In this document: positions 17,233 to 26,019 of the stretch, piece by piece
Layout of the letters: each line of letters opens with the position of its first letter
How positions within the stretch are numbered: the stretch's first letter is position 1
From: Psychroserpens algicola
Lineage (GTDB): Bacteria > Bacteroidota > Bacteroidia > Flavobacteriales > Flavobacteriaceae
Assembly: GCF_014526325.1 (NCBI RefSeq)
Contig: NZ_JACNMJ010000004.1
Span: 186,001 to 250,000, forward strand
Reading direction: 5' to 3'
DNA length: 64,000 bases
Translations under genes and position numbers: made by a program
Notes under the pieces: model-generated
Database searches by the model: none
Told to the model about the DNA's origin: nothing
Seen by the model: the letters and a program-made list of their open reading frames with translations, nothing else

Positions 17233-17783
17233 TGAGTTTTAAAATTGGTGATATAGTTTCTGTTTTAGATGATGATATAACCGGAGTCGTCACTAAAATT
17301 TCTGACAATAATCTTACTATTGAAACTTTTGACGGTTTTGAAATGGAGTTTTCAATTTCTGAAGTTATTAAAGCTAAATCCTTTAGTTCGAACGTGTTTA
17401 TGAATACTGATCTCAATACTGTAATTAGCGAAAAAGAACAGTTTCAAAAACGTAAATCGGTAAAAGTTAAACCTAAAGAGCGAAATCTTCCAGCGATGGA
17501 GGTCGATTTACACATTCATCAAATCACGACATCAAACAAGTATATGAATAATTATGATATGCTCAACCTGCAGCTGGATACTGCGAGACATAAATTAGAA
17601 TTTGCTATAAAAAAGCGTATTCAAAAGGTTGTATTTATTCATGGCGTAGGCGAAGGCGTGCTAAAAGCAGAGTTGGAGTATCTTTTTGGTCGGTATGATA
17701 ATGTTAAGTTTTATCCTGCCGATTATCAAAAATATGGTTTAGGTGCTACTGAAGTGTATATCTATCAAAATATAAACCCATAA
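17232..17783 (+). CDS. Smr/MutS-family domain protein
   Basis: A 183-residue protein. Its N-terminus (FKIGDIVSVLDDDITGVVTKI, then FEMEFSISEVI) is an SH3-like beta-barrel as in DUF2027 proteins. The C-terminal half is a Smr domain, with the motif VDLHIHQI near residue 92 and HGVGEGVLK near residue 138, followed by GATEVYI. Smr domains bind or nick nucleic acid, and some act in ribosome rescue. It is translated in coupling with the small membrane protein before it and ends 2 nt from a convergent gene with no terminator between. Confidence 0.88.
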   Translation: MSFKIGDIVSVLDDDITGVVTKISDNNLTIETFDGFEMEFSISEVIKAKSFSSNVFMNTDLNTVISEKEQFQKRKSVKVKPKERNLPAMEVDLHIHQITTSNKYMNNYDMLNLQLDTARHKLEFAIKKRIQKVVFIHGVGEGVLKAELEYLFGRYDNVKFYPADYQKYGLGATEVYIYQNINP

Positions 17784-17785
17784 TG

Positions 17786-18718
17786 CTAGTCGTCATCCTC
17801 AGGTAAGGTGAATGAAAGTGTGTAGGTGCCTAAAATAATTTCGTCTGTATTTAAAATCTCAATATTTGCATTTATAATGGTAACATATACAGAGATAGAT
17901 CTGGTATAATCGGTTTCTAAAGATTCATTTTGAATAAATTCATCAGTTGCCATAGGATCAAGATACCTTGGAACATTATTAACACCTCCAGACTCATCAA
18001 AATCATTTAAGGGTGAAATGCCTACATCGTCGGTATCTTCGTTTCTCGTTAACACACCATCATCGTCGTCATCATTATCAAGGTAGTTAGCTATACCATC
18101 TCCATCAGAATCTAAAGCATTATCAAGCTCGGTGTCTTCATCAAAATTTGGGTTTTCAGCCGAAGTTAAAATATTATCATTATCGTCATCTTCGTCAATG
18201 TAATCTGCTAAACCATCGCCATCGGTATCCTGTGCATCAGGATAAGTACCATCTTCGGCCTGAGCGCCTCTGCCTTCATATTCCGAAGGAATTCCATCAT
18301 TGTCATCATCTTCAAAAGTAGATACAAATATTGCTTGAGCTCCAGATCCAGCTTCATAATCATTAACTATGCTCGTACCAGGTTCTGGGATTTCTTGGCA
18401 TAATAAGTCTTCAGGATCTCCGTCATAGGTTCTGTAATTGAAGCGTATGGTATTTTCGTTGATTGTTAATTCTACTGTATCTCCACTAAACTCTGGATTG
18501 AAAATTGCTCTGGTAGCATCATTTACAGGGAAAATAAGACTTAAGGATTCGTTAGGGTTTGTTTTAGAATCATACAATACATAGCTGTCACTATCGTCGT
18601 CACCACAACGTTCTAGGACTTCATCAAATTCTAAATCTACTGTAAAAACATCACCATCATCACAAGAAAGAGCTAAGAGTCCTAATACACAGATATAAAA
18701 AAATTGTCGCATTGTCAT
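17786..18718 (-). CDS. Surface lipoprotein with calcium-type (TSP3-like) Asp repeats
   Basis: A 310-residue lipoprotein: signal ending LLALSC followed by acidic residues (CDDGDVF), a likely surface-export signal. Between about residues 135 and 225 it holds three DxDxDG-type repeats: DDDNDGIPSEYEG, DTDGDGLADYIDEDDDND and DSDGDGIANYLDNDDDDDG. These are thrombospondin type 3-like loops expected to bind Ca2+. The rest is beta-rich and unrecognised. Two start ATGs lie two codons apart; either leaves an intact signal. A minus-strand TATTTTTG (18737-18730) stands just upstream. Confidence 0.8.
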   Translation of the reverse strand: MTMRQFFYICVLGLLALSCDDGDVFTVDLEFDEVLERCGDDDSDSYVLYDSKTNPNESLSLIFPVNDATRAIFNPEFSGDTVELTINENTIRFNYRTYDGDPEDLLCQEIPEPGTSIVNDYEAGSGAQAIFVSTFEDDDNDGIPSEYEGRGAQAEDGTYPDAQDTDGDGLADYIDEDDDNDNILTSAENPNFDEDTELDNALDSDGDGIANYLDNDDDDDGVLTRNEDTDDVGISPLNDFDESGGVNNVPRYLDPMATDEFIQNESLETDYTRSISVYVTIINANIEILNTDEIILGTYTLSFTLPEDDD

Positions 18719-18729
18719 AGATTTTAAAG

Positions 18730-18737
18730 CAAAAATA
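18730..18737 (-). promoter_or_regulatory. Candidate -7 box of the Asp-repeat lipoprotein gene
   Basis: Minus-strand TATTTTTG is a perfect TAnnTTTG match 11 nt before the start; a TTG -33 at standard spacing is missing. Confidence 0.4.
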
Positions 18738-18846
18738 AAAGATTTGATTGTTTAACGTGTTGCTTTAACAAATTATTTTGTTGCCTTGTTTTATAAGTTT
18801 TAAAAACAGTATTAATGTTGCATCTTTGCAGTATAATTGAATAGTT

Positions 18847-19992
18847 ATGAAAACGGTTTATTTTGATAATGCTGCGACCACATGTATTCGTGATGAAGTG
18901 ATTGATCGTATGACTGAAGTAATGAAATTTAACTTTGGAAATGCTTCATCTTCACATTCTTACGGAAGACAATCTAAAGCATTAATCGAATCTTCCAGAA
19001 AACGAATTGCATCACATTTTAATGTGTCTGCTGCAGAAATTGTGTTCACATCCGGAGGCACTGAAGCAGATAATTTAGTCCTTAGAAGTGCTGTAAGAGA
19101 CTTAGGTGTGACAACCATTATAACCTCTAAAATAGAGCATCATGCGATCTTACACACTCTTGATCAGCTTGTAGAAGAGTACGGAATTGATGTTAAACAT
19201 GTGGACTTGAATGCCAAAGGCGATGTGAGTATAACACATTTAGAATCCTTGCTGAAATCTAACTCTAAGCAGTTAGTATCTTTGATGCATGTGAATAATG
19301 AAATTGGAAACAAGTTAGATTTAAAAGCGGTAGCAACTTTGTGCAAATCGTATGATGCCCTTTTTCATAGTGATACTGTACAGTCTGTTGGGCATTATAA
19401 ACTCGATTTGCAAGATATTCCAATTGATTACCTTGCTGCCAGTGCTCATAAGTTTCACGGCCCTAAAGGTGTTGGTTTTGCGTTTCTTCGTAAACATAGC
19501 GGACTACGAGCAACTATCTTTGGAGGCGAACAAGAAAGAGGATTACGTGCAGGCACCGAATCAATTCATAACATTGTTGGACTTGATGAAGCCTTACATA
19601 TGTCTTATATACATCTCGATGCTGAGCGTGTTTATATTCAAGAGCTTAAAGCATATTTTATAGAGCAACTCAAAGCTGCGTGTCCTAATGTGTCATTTAA
19701 TGGTCAATGTGAAGATTCAGAAAAAAGCACCTATACTTTAGTAAATGTTTGCTTACCAATGGCTCCTGAAAAAGCAAGCTTGCTACAATTTCAATTAGAT
19801 TTAAAAGGGATTGCTTGTTCTAGAGGAAGTGCTTGCCAGAGTGGAAGTTCGCAAAACTCTCATGTGCTTACTGAAATTTTAGATGATGAGCATATAAAGC
19901 GACCTTCAGTGCGTTTTTCATTTAGTAAGTACAATACAAAAGAAGAAGTTGATTATGTGATAGAAGTCTTAAAGGCGTTTATTACAGATTAA
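18847..19992 (+). CDS. Cysteine desulfurase (NifS/IscS family)
   Basis: A 381-residue class V PLP-dependent enzyme. The N-terminus VYFDNAATTCIRDEV, the histidine in SKIEHHAIL, the Schiff-base lysine in ASAHKFHGPKGVGF (about residue 202) and the active-site cysteine in CSRGSACQSGSS (about 330) are all present. It removes sulfur from cysteine as an enzyme-bound persulfide for Fe-S clusters or thiolated tRNA. No iscU or suf genes lie next to it, so the acceptor is not evident. It ends in a 4-nt overlap with a convergent gene: both stop codons share TTAA. Confidence 0.92.
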   Translation: MKTVYFDNAATTCIRDEVIDRMTEVMKFNFGNASSSHSYGRQSKALIESSRKRIASHFNVSAAEIVFTSGGTEADNLVLRSAVRDLGVTTIITSKIEHHAILHTLDQLVEEYGIDVKHVDLNAKGDVSITHLESLLKSNSKQLVSLMHVNNEIGNKLDLKAVATLCKSYDALFHSDTVQSVGHYKLDLQDIPIDYLAASAHKFHGPKGVGFAFLRKHSGLRATIFGGEQERGLRAGTESIHNIVGLDEALHMSYIHLDAERVYIQELKAYFIEQLKAACPNVSFNGQCEDSEKSTYTLVNVCLPMAPEKASLLQFQLDLKGIACSRGSACQSGSSQNSHVLTEILDDEHIKRPSVRFSFSKYNTKEEVDYVIEVLKAFITD

Positions 19993-20933
19993 TCATCTTC
20001 GTTCATAATTTCCATACAACGTTTTGAGAGTTTGAAAGTTTTGCCATTAAATTCAAATAAACAGCTGCATGACTTAGGTTTAAGCTGTCCGTCGGCATCT
20101 CTCTCGCCATCATTAGAAGTACCACCTGTCCAGTACGTATTGTATTCTTCATTAGAGCAAAAACAGTCTTCTGATAAATCGTCGGTTATATAAAATACCG
20201 AAAGAGATTTAGAGGCCTTGTCAAAAAAGATTTTCTGGTCGTAAAACCTAGAGTCTATGGTGTACTCAAAGTCTAAAACAAAATCCTTTGTTTCAAAATG
20301 TACCAAAGAAACATAATCAACATAACATGCTCCACAAGTTCTCACATTTCCGATAAGTACGTAATAAGTTGTTCCTGAATGTGTAAACGATCGTATATCG
20401 TTATAGCCATTGCCTTCAAAAACTGCAGGATCTTGTTGTTCTCTTGCCTTCCAAACATCGTAAACCCGAGATTCAATAAAATGATCTTCGTTTAAGTAAA
20501 ACATCCATGACTCACGAAACTGATAAGAGCCTCCGGCTTTACCATCAATAGAAAAGTTATATAGTTTGTTGTCATCAGATTTTACAACAGCCAGATTATC
20601 ATTGAAAGCCGTTGTTAAATCAAGTGTTACAGCTTTTTTGTGAGCTAAAACCTGTTTGAGAGATTCTTCAATTTTACTTTGAATAATCCCGATAGCATCA
20701 AAATTTCCTAGTGAGTCTGTAATTTTTACAGGTTCATCAAACTCTTTAATCAAGTCTTCACGAGTTAGTTTTAAGAATTTGGGAGTATAGTAATGCTCGC
20801 CATGAGATCGAAGTGAATCATATACCGTAAGATATGTGTTTAAGGTTTGAATCGATTTTTTTAAGGATTTAGTTTGTGCTGAAGCTGATAAACTATAAAC
20901 AGAAAGACATATGATGAACAGTAATTTTTTCAT
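19989..20933 (-). CDS. Hypothetical secreted Cys-rich protein
   Basis: A 314-residue protein with a signal peptide (about 1-19, ending LSASAQ). It carries clustered cysteines in the C-terminal half: RTCGACYVDY, EDCFCSNEE, KSCSCLFEF and KRCMEI. These could form disulfides or a metal site in the periplasm. The family is not recognised. Its ATG directly abuts the TAA of the TonB-dependent receptor (TAAATG), so it is the third gene of the M23 peptidase - receptor - Cys-rich protein operon. Its stop shares TTAA with the convergent cysteine desulfurase gene. Confidence 0.75.
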   Translation of the reverse strand: MKKLLFIICLSVYSLSASAQTKSLKKSIQTLNTYLTVYDSLRSHGEHYYTPKFLKLTREDLIKEFDEPVKITDSLGNFDAIGIIQSKIEESLKQVLAHKKAVTLDLTTAFNDNLAVVKSDDNKLYNFSIDGKAGGSYQFRESWMFYLNEDHFIESRVYDVWKAREQQDPAVFEGNGYNDIRSFTHSGTTYYVLIGNVRTCGACYVDYVSLVHFETKDFVLDFEYTIDSRFYDQKIFFDKASKSLSVFYITDDLSEDCFCSNEEYNTYWTGGTSNDGERDADGQLKPKSCSCLFEFNGKTFKLSKRCMEIMNEDD

Positions 20934-23411
20934 TTAAAAACGAGTCGATACTCTCACATTAAATACGCGAGGTGTTAGAAAATTTGGAATGGCAAATTGA
21001 CGTTTGCTATACACATCCCGAACCCAAGTGTTGGTAATGGTGTTTTGTGCATTAAACATGTTGAAAATCTCCACGCCAACAGAGAGTTCTTTAAGCTTTT
21101 GTTTCCATTTTGAGGTGTAGGTTTTATTTGGGTCAACTAAAACATACGATATTCCTAAATCGGCACGTCTGTAATCACGTAATCGGGTTTGGAAATCATA
21201 AGGATCTGCATAACTAGGTGAACCTCCAGGAACACCAGTGTTATAAACGAGATTTAAATACATTTTTAAATCAGGAATATTTGGCACATAATCCTGAAAT
21301 AGAATTCCGAATTTTAAACGTTGATCTGTTGGTCGAGCTATAAATCCGCGATCATCAATATTCTCTTCAGTTTTCAAATACCCAAAACTAAACCAGCTTT
21401 CAGTACCTGGAACAAACTCTCCGTTAAGCCTTAAATCTAATCCGTAGGCATAGGCTTCAGCATTGTTTTTGGCTCTGTAACGAATTCTAACGTTTTCTAA
21501 GGTGTAAGGGTTAACATCACTTAAATGTTTGTAATAGGCTTCGGAAACGAGCTTAAATGGACGGTCCCAAAGTCTGAAACTATATTCATTACCCAGTACC
21601 AGATGAAATGATTTTTGAGCTTTAACATCAGGCTGTACAACACCTGAAGAGTCACGTAGCTCGCGATAAAAAGGAGGTTGATAATAAACGCCACCAGCAA
21701 TTCTGAATAACATATCCTTTTCCCAGTTGGGCTTAATAGCAAATTGAGCTCTTGGGCTAAATACGGTTTGAGTAGAGGAGGAGACGCCTTCCTGATTTGG
21801 AACATCACTATTTACGGTCCAATTGTGAACACGCACACCAGCATTGTAAAACACTTCGTTTTCGCCTAACATGCTACGTTTGCTCCATTGTGCATACGCT
21901 TGCAGTCTATCAATTTGAACCGCATTTGTAGCTCTTACATTTTGAAATGCGACCAGCGGACCTTCAAAAGGTTCGTAAGGTTGCTCGTTAGAAAAATCAA
22001 ATATTGGTGGTCTTACCGAAAAACCTGCGCTATCAATAACTTCCCATTCTACCAAACGGTCTCTAATGTCTTCGTGTGTATATTTCACTGACCATTCTAG
22101 TGTACTTTCGTCATCTAATTTATAATCACCTTTGTGTTCTACATTAAAGATAAGTGCATCCAAATCGTTTCTGGCATGTGTTAGTTGAGAGCCTATACCT
22201 TCTGAAAATTCAACTTCTCCTAGGTTTTCATCTCCAATATTGCTGTTAACTTCACCAAGACGGTATTGTGCTAAAATATCGAAATACTCTTCTTCGGTTG
22301 TATGATATGCCGAAGCGATGAGTTTTAAGGTTAAATCATCATTTACAAAATAGTTACCTTTAAAAGCTCCAAAGGTTGTTAAATACTGGTCCTTTTCCTG
22401 GCCTTCATAAAAGACCAAAAGCGCTATAGGTTCGTCAAGAGTACCAAAATTTGTTTGTCTGTTTTTAGGTTTAAACGTGTATTTGTTGAGTGATACATTT
22501 CCGAGGAAATTTAAATGAAATTTATCTGAGAATTTATAAGTCAAATATGTCTGAGCATCAGCAAAAACAGGTCTTACATTAGTTTCAGTTTCAAGAGAAT
22601 TAATGAGTAAACTATTATCTCTGTAACGTAATCCAACAATACCCGAAAACTTAGAATCCTTGCTAACAGTTTCAGCAGCAACACTTCCACCAAGTAAACT
22701 TGCATCTGCCCGAACACCAAAACGAACTGGGTTTCGGTAGGTAATATCTAAAACAGAAGACAGTTTATCACCATATTTTGCTTGGAATCCACCTGCGGAA
22801 AAATCTACATTTTGAACCAAATCGGTATTGACAAAGCTCAAACCTTCTTGTTGTCCCGAACGAATTAAAAAGGGACGATACACTTCAATTTCGTTAACGT
22901 AAACCAGGTTTTCGTCAAAGTTTCCACCGCGAACCGAATACTGCGTACTTAATTCATTTGAAATATTAACACCAGGTAAAGTTTTTAAAATATTCTCTAC
23001 ACCTGGCTGCGCACCTTTAATTGTTCTAATTACTTCAGGAGTTATGGTGACCACACCATCTACCTGCTGCCTCGTGTTTCCGTTTATGACCACAGCTGCA
23101 ATTTGCTCAATTTCAACATTCATCACAGGATTGAACTCAATTTCTTGTCCGTTCTTTAAATTGAACTTCGCCTCAACACGTTTATGACCAATATGTGTGT
23201 AAACAATAGTGATATCGGTATCCGAAGGGATTTTTATAATATAAAATCCATTGTCGTTAGTGGTTGTTCCGTTGTTCCCTGCTTTGATATTAACTCCAGA
23301 TATTGGGAGATTTCCATCATCTAAAATAATCCCTCTAATGGTAGCGGTCTGGGATATTCCGAAAAACGAAAAACCCAATAGGGTAATAAGTAGTGTGATA
23401 TTTAGCTTCAA
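20934..23411 (-). CDS. TonB-dependent receptor
   Basis: An outer-membrane receptor of about 825 residues from a TTG start at 23411. From that TTG the protein begins MKLNITLLITLLGFSFFGISQ, a perfect signal peptide; the upstream in-frame ATGs (23483, 23471) lie inside the M23 gene and give no signal. Then come a carboxypeptidase-regulatory-like domain (ATIRGIILDDGNLPISGVNI to about residue 110), a plug with VENILKTLPGVNI and YSVRGGNFDENLVYVNEIEVYRP, and a 22-strand barrel ending in aromatic RVSTRF. No SusD partner is adjacent, so it is not a standard glycan PUL pair; the substrate is unknown. Confidence 0.92.
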   Translation of the reverse strand: MKLNITLLITLLGFSFFGISQTATIRGIILDDGNLPISGVNIKAGNNGTTTNDNGFYIIKIPSDTDITIVYTHIGHKRVEAKFNLKNGQEIEFNPVMNVEIEQIAAVVINGNTRQQVDGVVTITPEVIRTIKGAQPGVENILKTLPGVNISNELSTQYSVRGGNFDENLVYVNEIEVYRPFLIRSGQQEGLSFVNTDLVQNVDFSAGGFQAKYGDKLSSVLDITYRNPVRFGVRADASLLGGSVAAETVSKDSKFSGIVGLRYRDNSLLINSLETETNVRPVFADAQTYLTYKFSDKFHLNFLGNVSLNKYTFKPKNRQTNFGTLDEPIALLVFYEGQEKDQYLTTFGAFKGNYFVNDDLTLKLIASAYHTTEEEYFDILAQYRLGEVNSNIGDENLGEVEFSEGIGSQLTHARNDLDALIFNVEHKGDYKLDDESTLEWSVKYTHEDIRDRLVEWEVIDSAGFSVRPPIFDFSNEQPYEPFEGPLVAFQNVRATNAVQIDRLQAYAQWSKRSMLGENEVFYNAGVRVHNWTVNSDVPNQEGVSSSTQTVFSPRAQFAIKPNWEKDMLFRIAGGVYYQPPFYRELRDSSGVVQPDVKAQKSFHLVLGNEYSFRLWDRPFKLVSEAYYKHLSDVNPYTLENVRIRYRAKNNAEAYAYGLDLRLNGEFVPGTESWFSFGYLKTEENIDDRGFIARPTDQRLKFGILFQDYVPNIPDLKMYLNLVYNTGVPGGSPSYADPYDFQTRLRDYRRADLGISYVLVDPNKTYTSKWKQKLKELSVGVEIFNMFNAQNTITNTWVRDVYSKRQFAIPNFLTPRVFNVRVSTRF

Positions 23412-23424
23412 AAGGTGTTTTTTT

Positions 23425-25116
23425 TTATTTTCTATAAAAGGTTGTCTCAAATGTAGTACTATTTCCAACATTATCGGTAACAATTATTTTGAGATTATTT
23501 TCAGTCGTTGTACTTATGTTGTCTTGAAAATCATAAGTTAAGGTGTCTTTTTTATAATCGTATTCCATTAAAATCCATTGTCCGTTAATAGTTGCCCGAT
23601 AGTTGCTTATGCCTGATAAATCATCATCAATTTTAACTTTTAAGTGGGAGAGTTTACTTAACCATTTTCCATCTTGAAAGTTGACTGGTTGAATTGTCGG
23701 ACTAACAGTATCTCTTGCTAAAGCGAATGTTCCTAAAGATTTAGTTCTTGCTGATAATAAATTGCCAATGCGTTTGGTACTTATGTAGTTTGGTCTTTGA
23801 TAGTAGCCATACAAACTGGCTATAAATAATTTATCTTTTTCGTCATCTGCATAGTTTTTAATATCATAAGTAATGGTGTAACTTTTGGTTAATGGAACGA
23901 CATCTCTATGTAGTTTTAACGTGTCATTAGAAACGTCAAAAGCAATATGAAAATCGTCATAAAAGGTGTTTTTAGGAAAATAAACTTTAACGTTATTTTG
24001 TTCTAATTCATTGACTTGATTGGCTAAAATATAGGTGTTAGGTTTTAACTCTGGAGCTTCAAGAACTTCTTTTGCAGGTTTTCCTTTTATAGGAATTGAA
24101 AGCCAGGTTTCATTACCTTTAAAATCACGCAAACGTACTTTGTATACTGAATTTGTACTGTCTTCAACTTTAATATACCCATGATTATCAACATCTTTTA
24201 GCATGCTCAAAGTGTTGCCAGACTGAACGAATAATTTTTGTACTCTGGATTTTTTTTCTTTGAAAATTTCAAAATCGATATAACGATTAAGATGTCTGGT
24301 TTCATTAAAACTGAAACGTTTAAAATCCATTTCAAAACTCTTATTACCATTGTAAAAGGTTTGAATATTGTTGAGTCCGTTTTTATTATGTGCCAGATCT
24401 TGCTGGTCATAGCTTACAATTCCGAAACCTATCTCACCAAGAGCTTCAATGGGTTCGGTATTATAATCGCCGTTTTTTAAAGGGATTAAACGTAATTCTT
24501 TGCGCGTCTTTGAATCTTCGACGTGTGAATTTCGGTTTTTAGGATAGGCATAAACGGCAGAAATAAAAGGGCGTTTAGTATCTTTAATATCAATTCCAAA
24601 GAGCATAGGATTGATAGGGCGCTCTTCATTATCTCTAATTTCAAAGTGTAAGTGTGGTCCACCAGAACTCCCACTGTTTCCAGAAAACGCAACAACCTCA
24701 TCAGCAGCTACAGGTAATTCGTTAGGAGAAGGAAACATTTCTACCTCATAACTTTCTTTTTCATATTGACAGGCCTTAACATATTTTTCAATTTCAGGAG
24801 CAAACTTTTTTAAATGCGCATACACACTCACATAACCGTTTGGATGTGTTATGTAAAGCGCTTTTCCGTAGCCATAATGAGAAACCTTGATGCGGCTAAC
24901 ATAGCCTTCGGCAGCTGTATATACGTTTAAACCTGTTCGCTGTTGTGTTTTGATATCTAGACCAGAATGAAAATGATTGGAACGTAATTCGGCAAAAGAA
25001 CCAGAAAGAACTAAAGTTACGTCCAGAGGATTTCTAAAATAATCTTGTGGATATGGTGATTGACTATAACAAAATTGACCGATAAAGACTAAGGCAAAAA
25101 GATATTTCATATTCAT
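23425..25116 (-). CDS. M23 family metallopeptidase
   Basis: A 563-residue protein with signal peptide (MKYLFALVFIGQFCYSQ; two ATGs two codons apart). The LytM/M23 domain lies near the N-terminus: HFHSGLDI supplies the HxxxD zinc ligands, GYVSVYAHLKKF the central histidine and GPHLHFEIRD the HxH motif. The long C-terminal part is beta-rich, resembling Ig-like or gluzincin-free extensions seen in Bacteroidota M23 proteins. Likely a peptidoglycan cross-link endopeptidase in the periplasm. The downstream receptor starts 13 nt after its stop, indicating one operon. Dyads in the upstream region may control it. Confidence 0.9.
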   Translation of the reverse strand: MNMKYLFALVFIGQFCYSQSPYPQDYFRNPLDVTLVLSGSFAELRSNHFHSGLDIKTQQRTGLNVYTAAEGYVSRIKVSHYGYGKALYITHPNGYVSVYAHLKKFAPEIEKYVKACQYEKESYEVEMFPSPNELPVAADEVVAFSGNSGSSGGPHLHFEIRDNEERPINPMLFGIDIKDTKRPFISAVYAYPKNRNSHVEDSKTRKELRLIPLKNGDYNTEPIEALGEIGFGIVSYDQQDLAHNKNGLNNIQTFYNGNKSFEMDFKRFSFNETRHLNRYIDFEIFKEKKSRVQKLFVQSGNTLSMLKDVDNHGYIKVEDSTNSVYKVRLRDFKGNETWLSIPIKGKPAKEVLEAPELKPNTYILANQVNELEQNNVKVYFPKNTFYDDFHIAFDVSNDTLKLHRDVVPLTKSYTITYDIKNYADDEKDKLFIASLYGYYQRPNYISTKRIGNLLSARTKSLGTFALARDTVSPTIQPVNFQDGKWLSKLSHLKVKIDDDLSGISNYRATINGQWILMEYDYKKDTLTYDFQDNISTTTENNLKIIVTDNVGNSTTFETTFYRK

Positions 25117-25123
25117 AATAGAC

Positions 25124-25203
25124 TACGTTAATGTTATTAACGTAAAAATATTGATTTTAATTTAATATAGAAAATATTCTATATAAGTTCATTTGAACAT
25201 ATA
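25124..25203. promoter_or_regulatory. Cluster of perfect dyads in a divergent intergenic region
   Basis: Three perfect inverted repeats follow each other: TACGTTAAT-N3-ATTAACGTA (25124-25144), ATATAGAA-N4-TTCTATAT (25165-25184) and GTTCATTTGAAC (25187-25198), the last extended by TATA arms. They lie between the divergent M23 peptidase and zapA operons, where terminators are not expected, so operators are the simplest reading. Confidence 0.45.
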
Positions 25204-25266
25204 GAAGTCAATATTAGTAAAAAACCTAAAATAACAAACAAAAACTTATTAAAAAGAGACAAAGTA

Positions 25267-25283
25267 TAAAGCTAACAGCTTTA
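25267..25283. repeat. Fourth dyad of the M23/zapA intergenic region
   Basis: TAAAGCT-AAC-AGCTTTA, perfect 7-bp arms with a 3-nt spacer, about 58 nt upstream of the zapA operon -33 element. It overlaps a second possible pairing, GCTAA with TTAGC (25271-25291). Confidence 0.35.
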
Positions 25284-25340
25284 CCATTAGCGATTATCAC
25301 TGAGGAAGTATTATAAATTTTAAAATTAATAGAAAAACAA

Positions 25341-25371
25341 TTGTTATTTTTCAGTTAGTATGTTAACTTTG
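25341..25371 (+). promoter_or_regulatory. Promoter of the zapA operon
   Basis: TTG (25341-25343), 20-nt spacer, TAACTTTG (25364-25371): a perfect match to TTG-N17-23-TAnnTTTG, 24 nt before the first start codon. Confidence 0.7.
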
Positions 25372-25395
25372 TTTCATCAGTATTGAAATTTGTAA

Positions 25396-25686
25396 ATGAG
25401 TAAAATTGAAGATATTGTAGATTCACTAGAGAACAAAATCAGTAAGGTTTTGCATAAAATGGAAGTTTTAAAACAGACCAACGCTAAGATTTCTCAAGAA
25501 TTAGCAATACAACAACAGAAAAATATTCAGCAACAAGAAGACATTAGTTCTTGGATTGAAAAATATGAAACACTCAAAATGGCAAATTCATTACTGGGCA
25601 GTGACGAGAATAACAGAGAAACAAAGCTCAAAATAAATACATTAATTAGAGATATTGATCATTGTATTGCTCAATTATCTGAATAA
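25396..25686 (+). CDS. Small coiled-coil protein upstream of ZapA
   Basis: A 96-residue soluble protein that is almost entirely coiled coil: KIEDIVDSLENKISKVLHKMEVLKQTNAKI shows heptads, followed by a Gln-rich stretch (about 35-50) and EKYETLKMANSLL. Position 15 nt before zapA and the coiled-coil architecture suggest a division-ring accessory factor of ZapB type, but this is by analogy; no sequence match to ZapB is claimed. It has its own perfect promoter. Confidence 0.75.
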   Translation: MSKIEDIVDSLENKISKVLHKMEVLKQTNAKISQELAIQQQKNIQQQEDISSWIEKYETLKMANSLLGSDENNRETKLKINTLIRDIDHCIAQLSE

Positions 25687-25701
25687 TGTTAATTTCAAAG
25701 C

Positions 25702-25995
25702 ATGGCAGAACAGCTTAAAATAAAGCTATCGATAGCAAATAGAGTATATCCTTTAACCATTGTACCAAGTCAAGAAGAAGGTCTACGAAAAGCAGCTAAG
25801 AAGATTGAAGCCATGATAAGTCAGTTTGAGCAAAACTATTCTGTGCGAGATAAACAAGATGTACTGGCCATGTGTGCTTTACAATTTGCATCTCAAGTAG
25901 AACAGAAAACAATAGATAAAGCCAGTGTAAGTGAAGACGTCGAAGAAAAGCTAAATGCTTTAAATCAATTGCTTCACACACATTTAAGTGCATAA
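25702..25995 (+). CDS. zapA: Cell division protein ZapA
   Basis: A 97-residue protein with LKIKLSIANRVYPLTIVPSQEEGLRKAAKKIEAMI, the conserved N-terminal globular region of ZapA, then DKQDVLAMCALQFASQVE and a C-terminal helix for coiled-coil tetramerisation. ZapA binds and bundles FtsZ filaments in the division ring. It lies directly behind the small coiled-coil gene and directly before the 6S RNA, an order that also places 6S RNA behind zapA in E. coli. Confidence 0.9.
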   Translation: MAEQLKIKLSIANRVYPLTIVPSQEEGLRKAAKKIEAMISQFEQNYSVRDKQDVLAMCALQFASQVEQKTIDKASVSEDVEEKLNALNQLLHTHLSA

Positions 25996-26019
25996 CGTTC
26001 TTTTAAATAAACAATAGGT

